Assembly: GCF_004138295.1 (NCBI RefSeq)
Contig: NZ_SCFM01000004.1
Coordinates: 186,001 to 250,000, forward strand
DNA length: 64,000 nucleotides
Direction of reading: 5' to 3'
Source: Ectobacillus funiculus
GTDB lineage: Bacteria; Bacillota; Bacilli; Bacillales; Bacillaceae_G
Of the stretch, positions 25,466 to 34,123 are shown one piece after another; the stretch's first letter is position 1; each line of letters opens with the position of its first letter. Position numbers and translations under genes: made by a program. The notes under the pieces are model-generated. The model searched no databases. It worked only from the letters and a program-made list of their open reading frames with translations, and was not told the origin of the DNA.

Positions 25466-26479
25466 TTACTTTTTAGGAAGCAGCTCTTTCGTTACAACCT
25501 CTTCCATATTTAGCTTCTGTGTGATTAAGCCTAATGTTTGATACGTATCTGCACCTTGCTGAAGAATAGTTGTATCAAGTGCTCCTAATCCGTTTTTCTC
25601 TGTTAACTCCGATATAGTTGAAGCGTTACGAAGTTTAATCATTTCTAAGTTTTGTTTTTCATCTTTTCCATCAATTGCATACGTTTTCGCTAAAGAAGCA
25701 GCTTCTTCTGGATTTTTAATCATCCACTCTGCACTATTTTTATAGGATTCTAAAAACTTCTTTAACACGTCTTTCTTTTCTTCATAGGTTTTTTCTGTCA
25801 CAACAAATACATCGCTCGGAATATTCAAGTGATTTTTTACATCAATCACATTTACTTCTCCTAAGCCCTTTTGTTTTGCAACTGCCAAACCTGTATCAGT
25901 TGCAGCTGTCGCATCTACTTGTCCTTGCATCAATGGTGCAAAGTTAGCAATACCTGTTTCGACAATCTTGACATCCTTTTCAGAAAGACCTACTTGATTT
26001 AGCAATACAAGCAAGTTTTGGCGAGTACCACTTGATAAACTATATACGCCAATCGTTTTTCCCTTTAAATCTTCAGGCTTTGTAATATTACTTGTTTTCA
26101 GCGACACAATATTAAATACATTTTGGGGATAGATGTTGTAAATAACCTTTAATTTTTCCCCCTTATCCAAAGAAGAATATACAGAACCTGGGTCTGTAAA
26201 TGCAATGTCAGCCTGTCCGGAAAGAATATTCTTGATTGCATCTCCACCGCCGGCACCAGGAATCACTGTTACGTCTAAACCATTATCTGCAAAAAATCCT
26301 TTCTTCTTATCCACCAATAGATTCGTTTGCTCTGTTATTGGCTTACTCCAAATGGCTACCTTAAGGCTTTCTTTTTCAACTGTTTTTTTTGCTGCGTCTT
26401 TTTTCTCTTCTGCGCTGCAAGCTGAAATCAGCACGGTTACAAATAGTAGTACTACCGCTAATACATGTTTCATCTTCAT
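25466..26479 (-). CDS. NMT1/THI5-type ABC substrate-binding lipoprotein
   Basis: The start MKMKHVLAVVLL follows AAGGGAG; the ATG overlaps the permease stop (ATGA). The lipobox ISAC is near residue 21, then an NMT1/THI5-like domain (KVAIWSKPITEQTNLLVDKKKGFF, VIPGAGGGDAIKNILSGQADIAFTDPG split here for length, GVYSLSSGTRQNLL). The family includes ThiY, which binds formyl-aminopyrimidine thiamine precursors, as well as aliphatic sulfonate binders. The TPP riboswitch upstream makes a pyrimidine or other thiamine-related ligand much more likely. Confidence 0.9.
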   Translation of the reverse strand: MKMKHVLAVVLLFVTVLISACSAEEKKDAAKKTVEKESLKVAIWSKPITEQTNLLVDKKKGFFADNGLDVTVIPGAGGGDAIKNILSGQADIAFTDPGSVYSSLDKGEKLKVIYNIYPQNVFNIVSLKTSNITKPEDLKGKTIGVYSLSSGTRQNLLVLLNQVGLSEKDVKIVETGIANFAPLMQGQVDATAATDTGLAVAKQKGLGEVNVIDVKNHLNIPSDVFVVTEKTYEEKKDVLKKFLESYKNSAEWMIKNPEEAASLAKTYAIDGKDEKQNLEMIKLRNASTISELTEKNGLGALDTTILQQGADTYQTLGLITQKLNMEEVVTKELLPKK

Positions 26480-27231
26480 TTTCTTTTCTCCCTTGTATAT
26501 GGCTTTAGCCATCTTTTTTCCAATATAGCAACCAATTGGTATAAAAACATACCTATGATGGTTAACAAAAGTAACGATACAAACATTAAAGGAGTGTCCA
26601 TCATTCCTTGTGATGCGATAATTAACGCTCCTAGCCCTTCACTGCCGCCAATGAATTCCCCGACAACCGCCCCCACTACTGCCAGTACTACTGCCACCCG
26701 AAGTCCTGCCAGGATACCGGGCATGCCAGCTGGGATTTTCAAATGAATTAAAGTTTGCCAACGGCTCGCTTTCAGCATTCGAAATAGCTCTTCTTTCTGC
26801 TTATCTACATATTGAATCGCTGTTACTGTATTCTCCAATAAAGGGAAAAAACAAATAAGAGCTGTAATGACAACTTTTGAAGTCATCCCAAATCCAAACC
26901 AAAGGATAAACAACGGAGCCAACGCAAGCTTTGGCACAGCTTGGCTAGCGATCACATATGGAAAAAGCAGTTTTCGTAAAAACTCTACTTCGCCCATTAA
27001 AATTCCAAAGAACAACCCAAACAAGCCCCCACAAAATAGACCTAGTACAACCTCTAATGTCGTCCGAATAATATGAGGGAACAAATAGCCGCTCCGCATT
27101 CCATCTAGCATAGTAAAGAAGATAACAGAGGGTGCAGGTAATACCAGCTCGGACATATTTTTCGCTAACATTTCCCAAAGAGCAAGTAACACAAACAACA
27201 GGAGGAGGGAATATAGTCTTACATTTCTCAT
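26476..27231 (-). CDS. ABC transporter permease (ThiX/SsuC type)
   Basis: 251 residues. The start MRNVRLYSLL follows GGAGGGC and overlaps the ATPase stop (ATGA); a 13-residue upstream extension is discarded. About six membrane helices, with the docking loop LFRMLKASRWQTLIHLKIPAGMPG. It forms the import complex with the ATPase before it and the binding protein after it. All three genes overlap by 4 bp or less, so stoichiometric translation is expected. Confidence 0.9.
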   Translation of the reverse strand: MRNVRLYSLLLLFVLLALWEMLAKNMSELVLPAPSVIFFTMLDGMRSGYLFPHIIRTTLEVVLGLFCGGLFGLFFGILMGEVEFLRKLLFPYVIASQAVPKLALAPLFILWFGFGMTSKVVITALICFFPLLENTVTAIQYVDKQKEELFRMLKASRWQTLIHLKIPAGMPGILAGLRVAVVLAVVGAVVGEFIGGSEGLGALIIASQGMMDTPLMFVSLLLLTIIGMFLYQLVAILEKRWLKPYTREKRK

Positions 27232-27974
27232 GGCTGCCCTCCACTCATCACTTGGCGTATCTGTAAGCATAATTCGTTAAAGCCAGCATCATATCTTGTT
27301 TTGAATGTACGTGGCTTTGTAAGCTTTACATCTGATGCATAGATAATCTTCCCTTTCTCCATAACTGCAACACGGTCAGAAAGGTAGACTGCTTCTGAAA
27401 TATCATGTGTAATAAAGAGAACCGTTGTATTTTGAAGATTGCAAATTCGCAAAACATCATCCTGCAGCTCTTCTCGAGTGATGGCATCTAATGCCGCAAA
27501 CGGTTCATCCAAAAATAGCATGGATGGTTTTTGAATCAAGGCTCTAGCTAATGCAACCCGGCTCTGTTGTCCACCAGATAACTGTAGCGGATAGCGTTCG
27601 AACTGTGAGGAAAGCCCTACTAGTTCCAGTAATTGAGCAGCATGCTCCCGGTCCGATAAAGTCACCTTTCGTCTAAGGGAGATTGGCAGCAATACATTAT
27701 CTATTACCGTTTTCCACTCTAATAAGGTAGGAGATTGAAAAACAAATCCACATTCATGAGAAGGTTCTGTTACCTGCTTTCCTTGCAGCTGTATATTTCC
27801 TGTATCAGACTGGAGTAAGCCGGAAGCGAGCTTTAATAAAGTCGTCTTTCCACAGCCGCTTTTCCCTAGCAAACAATGAAACTCTCCTTTTTTCATTTCC
27901 CAATTTACCCTATCGATGATTACATTCTGTCCCTGATAGCTATAGGTTACATTATTGATTGTTAAAAAACTCAT
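27228..27974 (-). CDS. ABC transporter ATPase (ThiZ/SsuB type)
   Basis: 248 residues. Walker A GKSGCGKTT, Q-loop FVFQSPTLLEW, signature LSGGQQSR, Walker B MLFLDEP, and the H-loop in FITHDISEA are all intact. The Q-loop context (VFQSP-LLEWKTV-NV) is typical of the nitrate/sulfonate/taurine and thiamine-precursor importers. It lies 11 bp after the LuxC-like gene. Confidence 0.92.
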   Translation of the reverse strand: MSFLTINNVTYSYQGQNVIIDRVNWEMKKGEFHCLLGKSGCGKTTLLKLASGLLQSDTGNIQLQGKQVTEPSHECGFVFQSPTLLEWKTVIDNVLLPISLRRKVTLSDREHAAQLLELVGLSSQFERYPLQLSGGQQSRVALARALIQKPSMLFLDEPFAALDAITREELQDDVLRICNLQNTTVLFITHDISEAVYLSDRVAVMEKGKIIYASDVKLTKPRTFKTRYDAGFNELCLQIRQVMSGGQP

Positions 27975-27985
27975 GTTGCTACCTC

Positions 27986-29434
27986 CTAATCAACATAAGG
28001 GGCAAATTGTTCACTATAATCCTCCGCAGAAGACTCAATGTCCACTATGTTCACTAAATCTAATAGATTAAATCGGCCATCATGGTGCCAAGCAGCCTCA
28101 GGTGAGGTCATGCTTCCCAAAGCAGTGATACGTGTAACTCCGCTTTTTCCTAACAATTCTGCCCATTGAAATAATTCCTTTGGGCTTGCAGCTACACCAA
28201 CTGTCTGAAGAAAAGATCGATAAGGTGCAAGCAAAGGCAGAATGTCATCTATACTTTCAAATGAAATCACTTTAATGACTCGGTTCAGACAACTTGGTGC
28301 AAAGTCCAGTTCCTTTTCATAGACAACAGTCCAGTCATTTGTCTCATTCCCGAGTACTTCTTTATCAGGCTGGTTAAACATACTCATCTCTTCTTTTTGT
28401 CTCCATGAAGATAAGGACACTGATTCCTCCATAGAAAGATCCCGACGCGGATAACGCTTCTGGAAATTCTCCAATTCATTCGCCATATATCTAGTAAATT
28501 CCCTTGGAGAAACATTTCCTCCCTCTTGTACATAGAAAATATGAGGTGAATAGCAGCCTTGCTGATCATACCGGATAACATCAAGAGCCGCTTGATGTAC
28601 GGATTGCCATGCTTTTCTGGAATCAAGACTTAGTTTTGAAACGATCCCAAAGCTTATTTTGTGGCCAAAGGGCAAAAAACGAGTTGTTATCGGCATTCGC
28701 TGCTGTAAAGATTGCAACGAATCATTTCCGCCATACCCAACCACAACATCGGCTTGTTGGAATAAAGCCTCCTCACGTTCCTCATCTCCGCCTTTCCACC
28801 AAACAACGGCAAAACAGTCAGCTAATTTCGGTTCAACTTCAACGATTAAGTGAGCAAACCATCCTGCAAACAGCGGCTCTGCACTAGGTACCTTTCCGAT
28901 ATTTCCAGCTTTGACTAACAAACCTGAAATAAAGCTCCATAAAGGCAAAGCAGGAACATTTCCAGACCAAATATGAGTAATAAGATCAGGCCCGAAAGCT
29001 TTCGAAAACCCTCCTTTTACACGAGGCTGAAAATTATCAAGTAATAAAGGATTTCCTAAATCCTCTACTAAAAATCGTTGAAGTTCATGCTTTCGAAATG
29101 TTTTTAAGTAAGACGTGAGACCAAGACGAATAATTTCTTTGTCATAACCAGTTACGATTGGTAAAAATCGTTCAGCCATTTGGCGATACACGGTACCTCG
29201 ATCAAGCAATCGTTCGATTACTTGATCAATAATGTTCACAATTTCCGTACTTGAATAGCATTTTAAAGTTTCAGCACTAGCCTGTTTCACTTTTTGAATG
29301 ACTTTATTCATCTGTTCCGTCGTTAAAAGTGGAATTTCCACCGCTATTTCTTCATCCTTATTGCGATACTTTAAAACTTTATATTTAAACTCGTTTTCTC
29401 CGATATTCGGAAGGTAACCTGCCTGTACTCTCAT
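27986..29434 (-). CDS. LuxC-like acyl-CoA/acyl-enzyme reductase
   Basis: 482 residues of the LuxC/acyl-CoA reductase family (ALDH fold). Recognisable: HIWSGNVPALPLWS for substrate/cofactor binding, a GYGGNDSLQSL stretch, FGHKISFG, and the catalytic cysteine in YDQQGCYSP, equivalent to the QQ-C-SP active site of bioluminescence LuxC. The enzyme reduces a thioester or acyl-enzyme to an aldehyde with NADPH. No luciferase (luxAB) is present, so the aldehyde is not for light. The start overlaps the luxE-like stop (ATGA). Context suggests reduction of a thiamine-related carboxylate. Confidence 0.9.
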   Translation of the reverse strand: MRVQAGYLPNIGENEFKYKVLKYRNKDEEIAVEIPLLTTEQMNKVIQKVKQASAETLKCYSSTEIVNIIDQVIERLLDRGTVYRQMAERFLPIVTGYDKEIIRLGLTSYLKTFRKHELQRFLVEDLGNPLLLDNFQPRVKGGFSKAFGPDLITHIWSGNVPALPLWSFISGLLVKAGNIGKVPSAEPLFAGWFAHLIVEVEPKLADCFAVVWWKGGDEEREEALFQQADVVVGYGGNDSLQSLQQRMPITTRFLPFGHKISFGIVSKLSLDSRKAWQSVHQAALDVIRYDQQGCYSPHIFYVQEGGNVSPREFTRYMANELENFQKRYPRRDLSMEESVSLSSWRQKEEMSMFNQPDKEVLGNETNDWTVVYEKELDFAPSCLNRVIKVISFESIDDILPLLAPYRSFLQTVGVAASPKELFQWAELLGKSGVTRITALGSMTSPEAAWHHDGRFNLLDLVNIVDIESSAEDYSEQFAPYVD

Positions 29435-30519
29435 TTTGAGTGCCCCTTAGCTGCATGCAAAAATTCCTCCACTGCAATAGAACAGCCCTTTGCCGCAGTT
29501 CCTTGCACCCTTCCTAACAGAAGAAAACCATTATCTACCTCTATTCCTACATCCTCAGTTAAGATGGTCGTCACAGAATTAAAATTGGCTAAATCACAAT
29601 GTACAAGTACTCCGCGTTCTCCTTTTTGGACTGCCTCACCGCTCAATGGGTTAATCACCCTTGTTCGTATCCAATTAGGTCCGGACTTGACTGAGGGCAC
29701 TATCTCATTTCCATCATCATAAAACTGTGTACTCAGTTCAGTCATGCCGTACATATTGATGCAATCCGCACGGTCTACTCCTAAAGCATCAGAAAGCAGC
29801 TTGTAAAAATCGTCTAGCTCCATTTCCTTAGATTGCTTTTTAAAACCACCCGTATCAAGAATTCTACTTCCTTTAGGCAAGGAAAATGTTTTACCAATAC
29901 GTCCTAATTGCTCAAGCATATGAACAAAACTAAAGCTCGCTCCAATAAGAGCATATGGTTCTCCTGTTTCCTCGGCATGTCTGCATTCTTGTATGAAACG
30001 CTCAATATCCACTCCGTCATTGTTAATTAAATAATGGCTATCCTCTGTACCGAAGTGTTGTACAGCTAAGGATAAATAATGAGCCAAAGAGGAGTTAGGC
30101 ATCTCTGTTGCTGTTGGAAAAAGAACACCGATACGAATTTTATTGAGCCCCTTCATGAATCTTTGCTGAAAGTTCTGAATCATCGACTGATCGTACACAT
30201 GCAAAGTAGGATGATAGTGTTTTCCCCTTATCCCTTTCGTAGTACCACTTGTCATGAAGATAGCTTCGGCCTGCTCCGAATCTGTACAACTTAATGTCAC
30301 ATCTTTAAAGGCATTGATTGGAACTGCAGGAATATCTCGCCACGATTTGACCATTCTCGGTGTCTTACCCTTTTGCATACAGAACGAACGATAGGGTAAA
30401 TTATATTGATACTGATATAAAAATAGCTGTAATGCTTGTTCATTAAAGTCATTCTCATCAGAGCTATCCCTTTGTATAAAACGCAGAACATGTTCCATGA
30501 TTTCTTGTTGCTGTTCCAT
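29431..30519 (-). CDS. LuxE-like acyl-protein synthetase
   Basis: About 362 residues of the LuxE/acyl-protein synthetase family (ANL adenylate-forming fold). The Ser/Thr-rich nucleotide loop FMTSGTTKGIRGKH and NMYGMTELSTQFY are visible. The C-terminal GRVQGTAAKGCSIAVEEFL contains the Cys that receives the acyl group in LuxE. The chosen start MEQQQEIMEHV lies after the riboswitch terminator; the open frame reaches into the terminator (to 30570) and cannot all be translated. A TTG at 30528 after AGGAAGAAGG is an alternative start. It activates a carboxylate and passes it to the LuxC partner. Confidence 0.88.
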   Translation of the reverse strand: MEQQQEIMEHVLRFIQRDSSDENDFNEQALQLFLYQYQYNLPYRSFCMQKGKTPRMVKSWRDIPAVPINAFKDVTLSCTDSEQAEAIFMTSGTTKGIRGKHYHPTLHVYDQSMIQNFQQRFMKGLNKIRIGVLFPTATEMPNSSLAHYLSLAVQHFGTEDSHYLINNDGVDIERFIQECRHAEETGEPYALIGASFSFVHMLEQLGRIGKTFSLPKGSRILDTGGFKKQSKEMELDDFYKLLSDALGVDRADCINMYGMTELSTQFYDDGNEIVPSVKSGPNWIRTRVINPLSGEAVQKGERGVLVHCDLANFNSVTTILTEDVGIEVDNGFLLLGRVQGTAAKGCSIAVEEFLHAAKGHSK

Positions 30520-30543
30520 TGTCTCCAAACCCTTCTTCCTAAT

Positions 30544-30680
30544 ATAAAAAAATGCACTTTGCGTAAGCAAAGTGCATAAATATCCTCTTCATCACTTTTC
30601 CTACGCTGGCATTACCCAACAGGTTCAACGGTCTACGACAGATTAGCCGTACTCTCAGCCTGATACCACAGACTCCCGAT
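30544..30680 (-). ncRNA. TPP riboswitch (THI element) with intrinsic terminator
   Basis: On the minus strand the aptamer contains CTGAGAGTACGG, then ACCGTTGAACCTGTTGGGTA and AATGCCAGCGTAGGAAA, the conserved pyrimidine- and pyrophosphate-binding arms. It is followed by a perfect 10-bp terminator (TGCACTTTGC, 30553-30576) and seven U. High TPP should end transcription before luxE. It controls the operon luxE-luxC-ATPase-permease-binding protein-SDR. Confidence 0.95.
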
Positions 30681-30888
30681 ATACAAATATAAGCTAAGGT
30701 TTATGTAAGCCTATTCAATCCAATACAAGATGTAATAAGGCACTAAGAAGCTGCCAACTCGACATATGAGAATTCTACTCTTTCTTTAACGAAAACGCAA
30801 TAGATTAAGTTCTCTTCTTCAACTGAACTGCTCTGTTAACCGCCTATGAAGCAACGCTGCACCACAGAGAATGGAACTTCAAACCAAA

Positions 30889-30995
30889 GTCGCCTTTACC
30901 AATACAGCTTTAATCATAAAATAGCTGATATCAGATGGCAGCTCGTCTTTAATAGTCCTTAGTTTCTCCGTACCTACACGCAATACTGTAAACAG
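30889..30995 (-). pseudogene. Remnant of a recQ C-terminus
   Basis: The minus-strand frame reads LRVGTEKLRTIKDELPSDIS followed by YFMIKAVLVKA, nearly the same as the last ~35 residues of the intact RecQ encoded at 41708-43831. The nucleotide match starts and stops abruptly and no helicase domain lies upstream. It is a stump of a second RecQ-type gene or a duplicated fragment. Confidence 0.75.
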
Positions 30996-31152
30996 CGGCA
31001 TTATCGTCTTCGTTAAGAAAAAATTCGGACAAAGCTTTCTATAATTTCACATCCATAAAAATGTCATCCTTATCAGTTATTTAATCAAAAAAAGGATAGC
31101 GTTTTTTGTTACATGGGATATGTATTTGAATGAGCTTGGCAGGCATGGAGTA

Positions 31153-31197
31153 CTGACGGCAAAACGCAGATCTCGTATATATGCGTTTTGCTGTCAG
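31153..31197. terminator. Long terminator-like hairpin in decayed DNA
   Basis: CTGACGGCAAAACGCA pairs with TGCGTTTTGCTGTCAG, 16 bp with one G:T, around a 13-nt loop. No gene is adjacent; apart from the RecQ stump and this hairpin, 30681-31299 holds nothing I can identify. Confidence 0.55.
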
Positions 31198-31299
31198 AAT
31201 TCTTTAATAACCTGAGGTTCATACTCACCATTACAATTTCTAATAACTTGTAAATCTGTGTTACTACGTTACACTACATACTCATGCTTATTTAGCATT

Positions 31300-31965
31300 C
31301 TATTCCTCAAAATGATATTTAAGTGTCTCAAAGTCCATAACAAGTTGCTTAAATAACTCTGCATTTCCGTTCGGCATATCTGGATGGTACTTTTGGGCTA
31401 ATTTTAAATATCTTCTTTTGACAACTTTTATATCCGTTGTATCAAGGGGTAATTCAAATTTCTTCAAAATTAGAGTTATTTTATTCTCACCATCATTTGA
31501 ATTACTCAATCTCTCCTTAAAATAATCCCGATGTTCTTCTGCGCTCTCATCACTAAACGCCTTGGTCTCGGATTCATCTTCATTAAATATTTCTCGAAAA
31601 CTCTCAATCATTTTTTTGAAATGCTCTTTAAGCTCTTCCTTCGCTATTTCCCATTTTTCACGTCTGATTCTTCTATAAATAGGTCGACCTAATGTGTATT
31701 GTAAGAAGTAGTGTAGCATGGCTACTATAATGGATGTACTAAAAGAACCTTGCATAAATGAGTAAAGTTCCGCGCCGTCTTGTATGAATAAGTTGCCAAT
31801 TATTAAAAGAATAAAGAAAAGAAGTACACCAAATATTAAATTAGACTCTGCTAACCTTGAATATGCATTAAATATTCTATGGTCCCTCTCATAGCTTTCC
31901 TCTTCGTTCAAATACTTCCAGAAGTAAATACAGGTAAAAATTTTCTTAAAAAAGGGCTGTTCCAT
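31300..31965 (-). CDS. Membrane protein with C-terminal J domain
   Basis: 221 residues. Two membrane helices (about 42-61 and 74-90) are followed by a charged cytoplasmic stretch, and then a J domain at the extreme C-terminus (about 168-221): TTDIKVVKRRYLKLAQKYHPD with the HPD tripeptide, then a final helix. J domains stimulate Hsp70 ATPase, so this protein probably recruits DnaK to the membrane. Type III architecture (no Gly/Phe or zinc-finger regions). The partner process is unknown. Confidence 0.8.
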   Translation of the reverse strand: MEQPFFKKIFTCIYFWKYLNEEESYERDHRIFNAYSRLAESNLIFGVLLFFILLIIGNLFIQDGAELYSFMQGSFSTSIIVAMLHYFLQYTLGRPIYRRIRREKWEIAKEELKEHFKKMIESFREIFNEDESETKAFSDESAEEHRDYFKERLSNSNDGENKITLILKKFELPLDTTDIKVVKRRYLKLAQKYHPDMPNGNAELFKQLVMDFETLKYHFEE

Positions 31966-32123
31966 TTCTCTTCCCCCAAAATGCAGATTCCCTCCCTCTA
32001 TAAATCTTGATGTCTCTACCTAACGATATTAACGGGATAGGTCAATTTTGGCTATAATATTTCTCTTTCCGACGTGTTTTAAATTAAAGAGGTTGGTAGA
32101 GGCGGCACCCCCCTACACTGTCT

Positions 32124-32618
32124 TTACTTATAATATTTACTCATGATTTTATTTTGCTTTTCTATATTCTCAGACAAAGCGTTAATCTCTTCCGGCAACT
32201 GCTGGACAAATAAATCAAATCCATCCATATTCCCGAACAACTCAACATTTCTATAAATTTCTTCCATTAAAGCAAGGCTGTTTATAGCATTTTGCTTTAA
32301 CTCTAATGTGTCTTGATATTTTAAATCAGTATTATTGATTTCTTCACGGATCTCTTTTACTTCCTTTTGTAATTTAAGACGCGTATCGATTCCTTCTTTT
32401 ACATTCCAATCCATTAATGAAAGACCATTATTATGTTTTGTCAAATCATCAAAATATTGTTGATTCTCTTTCAACAAGGGGAAGAATCGCTCGTCTAGTT
32501 GTTCCCGAAATGTATAAAACTCTGCTTTTTGTTGATTCGTTTGGTGAACCTTTACTCCTATAAATGCTCCAAAAATTACAACAACAACTAATGCTCCAAT
32601 TAAAAACCACTTCTTCAT
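32124..32618 (-). CDS. Membrane-anchored helical protein of unknown function (164 aa)
   Basis: A single N-terminal membrane anchor (WFLIGALVVVVIFGAFIGV) is followed by ~135 extracytoplasmic residues predicted as coiled helices (LKLQKEVKEIREEINNTDLK, ALSENIEKQNKIMSK). There is no Cys lipobox. No family recognised. Probably monocistronic. Confidence 0.7.
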   Translation of the reverse strand: MKKWFLIGALVVVVIFGAFIGVKVHQTNQQKAEFYTFREQLDERFFPLLKENQQYFDDLTKHNNGLSLMDWNVKEGIDTRLKLQKEVKEIREEINNTDLKYQDTLELKQNAINSLALMEEIYRNVELFGNMDGFDLFVQQLPEEINALSENIEKQNKIMSKYYK

Positions 32619-32854
32619 AACTCTTTCCCCTCTTACATTAATATATTAATCTATACTTTATTATCATAAAGTATAGATTACATAGGTTGATATATATCCC
32701 CAGCCCTATTTTTAGAAACATAACAAGCTCAGCCAGTCTGTGTAACTATTCTTGCTCTGTCCTGCAGTATCCCACTACAATATATCTATATATTAATATG
32801 AATTAAAAATAAAAACATTTTTATATACATACTCAGGCTGATTTAATTGTAACT

Positions 32855-33150
32855 CTAACCACCCTGTATGTGTGTTTTAAGGGACTGAGTTAACCTATCC
32901 AACACTTTATTTGCCATAAATTCAACTTCATCTTGGGCCTTTAGGAAGCTCTCACTGCTATCTGATTGTTCCTTAATCATATCAATATTTTCATTTACAA
33001 TAGAAACTAACTTCTTTAATTTTTGAACACTTGCTTACCCTGTTCTGTAGTCTTCGTATGGGAAGTGGACCCTACTTCCTCTTTATTACATACCGTAAGA
33101 ATGCCTCCTGCTAATTGTGTAAGTCCTAAAACAGTAACTAAACCTTTCTC
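32855..33150 (-). pseudogene. Frameshifted remnant of an unknown gene
   Basis: One minus-strand frame reads GLVTVLGLTQLAGGILTVCN then EEVGSTSHTKTTEQGKQVFK before a stop; the adjacent frame continues at once with LVSIVNENIDMIKEQSDSSE and ends KTHIQGG. The continuity across a one-base shift indicates a broken gene. The order (Gly-rich hydrophobic segment, then coiled coil) does not match a family I can name. Confidence 0.45.
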
Positions 33151-33551
33151 ATAAAAATAAGGCTCTTAAGATCAGGATTCTTTATCTTTGCCGCTTTAAG
33201 CTGCTCAAAATTCTGTTCATCAATCTCTGGATACCCTAGAACTACCTTTCCATCTCTTATATTCGCAAATGCATAATTAATATGAGTTAGTCTTGAAACA
33301 TCAATATCTGTTACATTATATCCAGAATAGCTGGCCCATGCTGGATAGTATCCAATAATTCTTTTTGATAATGGCTGTTTCGCGGGGACAGGATAGTTGT
33401 CGGAATTCTGATAAGCCCTGTATTGCATGTCATTGTAGCCTACATACGGTGAGGGTAACATACTCGGAAAATAAGGATAGTAGTAAGAGGGTCTTCGAAA
33501 ATAGGCTGTATTCGAAGCAGGGTGTGGCCAATAGGAATTTCCTGTGTACAT
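33138..33551 (-). pseudogene. Truncated GH18 (spore-associated chitinase-like) protein
   Basis: A Tyr/Pro-rich N-terminus (AYFRRPSYYYPYFPSMLPSP) leads into the start of a glycosyl hydrolase 18 barrel: KRIIGYYPAWASYSGYNVTD, RLTHINYAFANI. It ends within ~65 residues of the barrel; the DxxDxDxE catalytic strand is absent. The tail FMRKV runs into the remnant next door, so a deletion probably joined the two. The Pro/Tyr-rich leader without signal peptide is like spore-coat proteins. The ribosome site and ATG are intact, so a short product could still be made. Confidence 0.7.
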
Positions 33552-33715
33552 TATAGAACACCTCCTAAATTCTTCAAAGGTCCTTGTAACAAAATATGTG
33601 AGTACTTAAGTTTTATACGTATATATTAATCGGTTCTGATGCAAATATAATTCTTTAGAAACGTAGAACCCCACTATCCTTTTCAACTGTGAAGCCTGGC
33701 TGGACTATTACATAT

Positions 33716-33775
33716 AAAAAAACCCATCATAAAAACGATTCCATACACATATGTCATGAACCGTTTTATGATGGG
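33716..33775 (-). terminator. Minus-strand terminator without adjacent gene
   Basis: CCCATCAT-AAAACG arms flank a ~23-nt loop; on the minus strand they are followed by TTTTTTTATATG. No minus-strand gene lies immediately upstream, so it may be left from a deleted gene. Confidence 0.6.
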
Positions 33776-33843
33776 GTAAGATCTAAGGTTTAACCATACT
33801 AGATATCCTTCCCGCCATAGAGAATGAAACGAACAGGATCAAT

Positions 33844-33862
33844 ATGTAACAATATGTTACAT
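33844..33862. promoter_or_regulatory. Operator-like palindrome ATGTAACA-ATA-TGTTACAT
   Basis: A perfect 8-bp dyad with a 3-nt centre in the spacer (33552-34123) upstream of the small gene at 34124. Such dyads are typical of dimeric repressor sites. No regulator gene is adjacent. Confidence 0.4.
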
Positions 33863-34123
33863 TTCATCAATGAATGTTTTGTTTCTATTAACTTTTTAAA
33901 TACACCATACCTTCTTATTTTTTGTGAATATTTATATGACATATTTCTCGTATTGTTTGTAACAATCTACATTATTTTTTAAGTTCCTAAACAGAACAGC
34001 AACCCAAGGTTACTTAATTCTACATATTACCTTTAAAGTTTCTTCATCCAGCCCAATCAATTAATCGAATTTTGTATATATTGGATATACATCATGAAAA
34101 ACTTTTAATTCAGGAGTGATGAT

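Noticed and set aside
30520-30570. Longer start for the LuxE-like gene
   Set aside because: It would put the start codon inside the riboswitch terminator hairpin.
24686-30570. Bioluminescence lux operon
   Set aside because: luxC- and luxE-like genes are present but luxA, luxB and luxD are absent, and the TPP riboswitch and importer point to thiamine metabolism.
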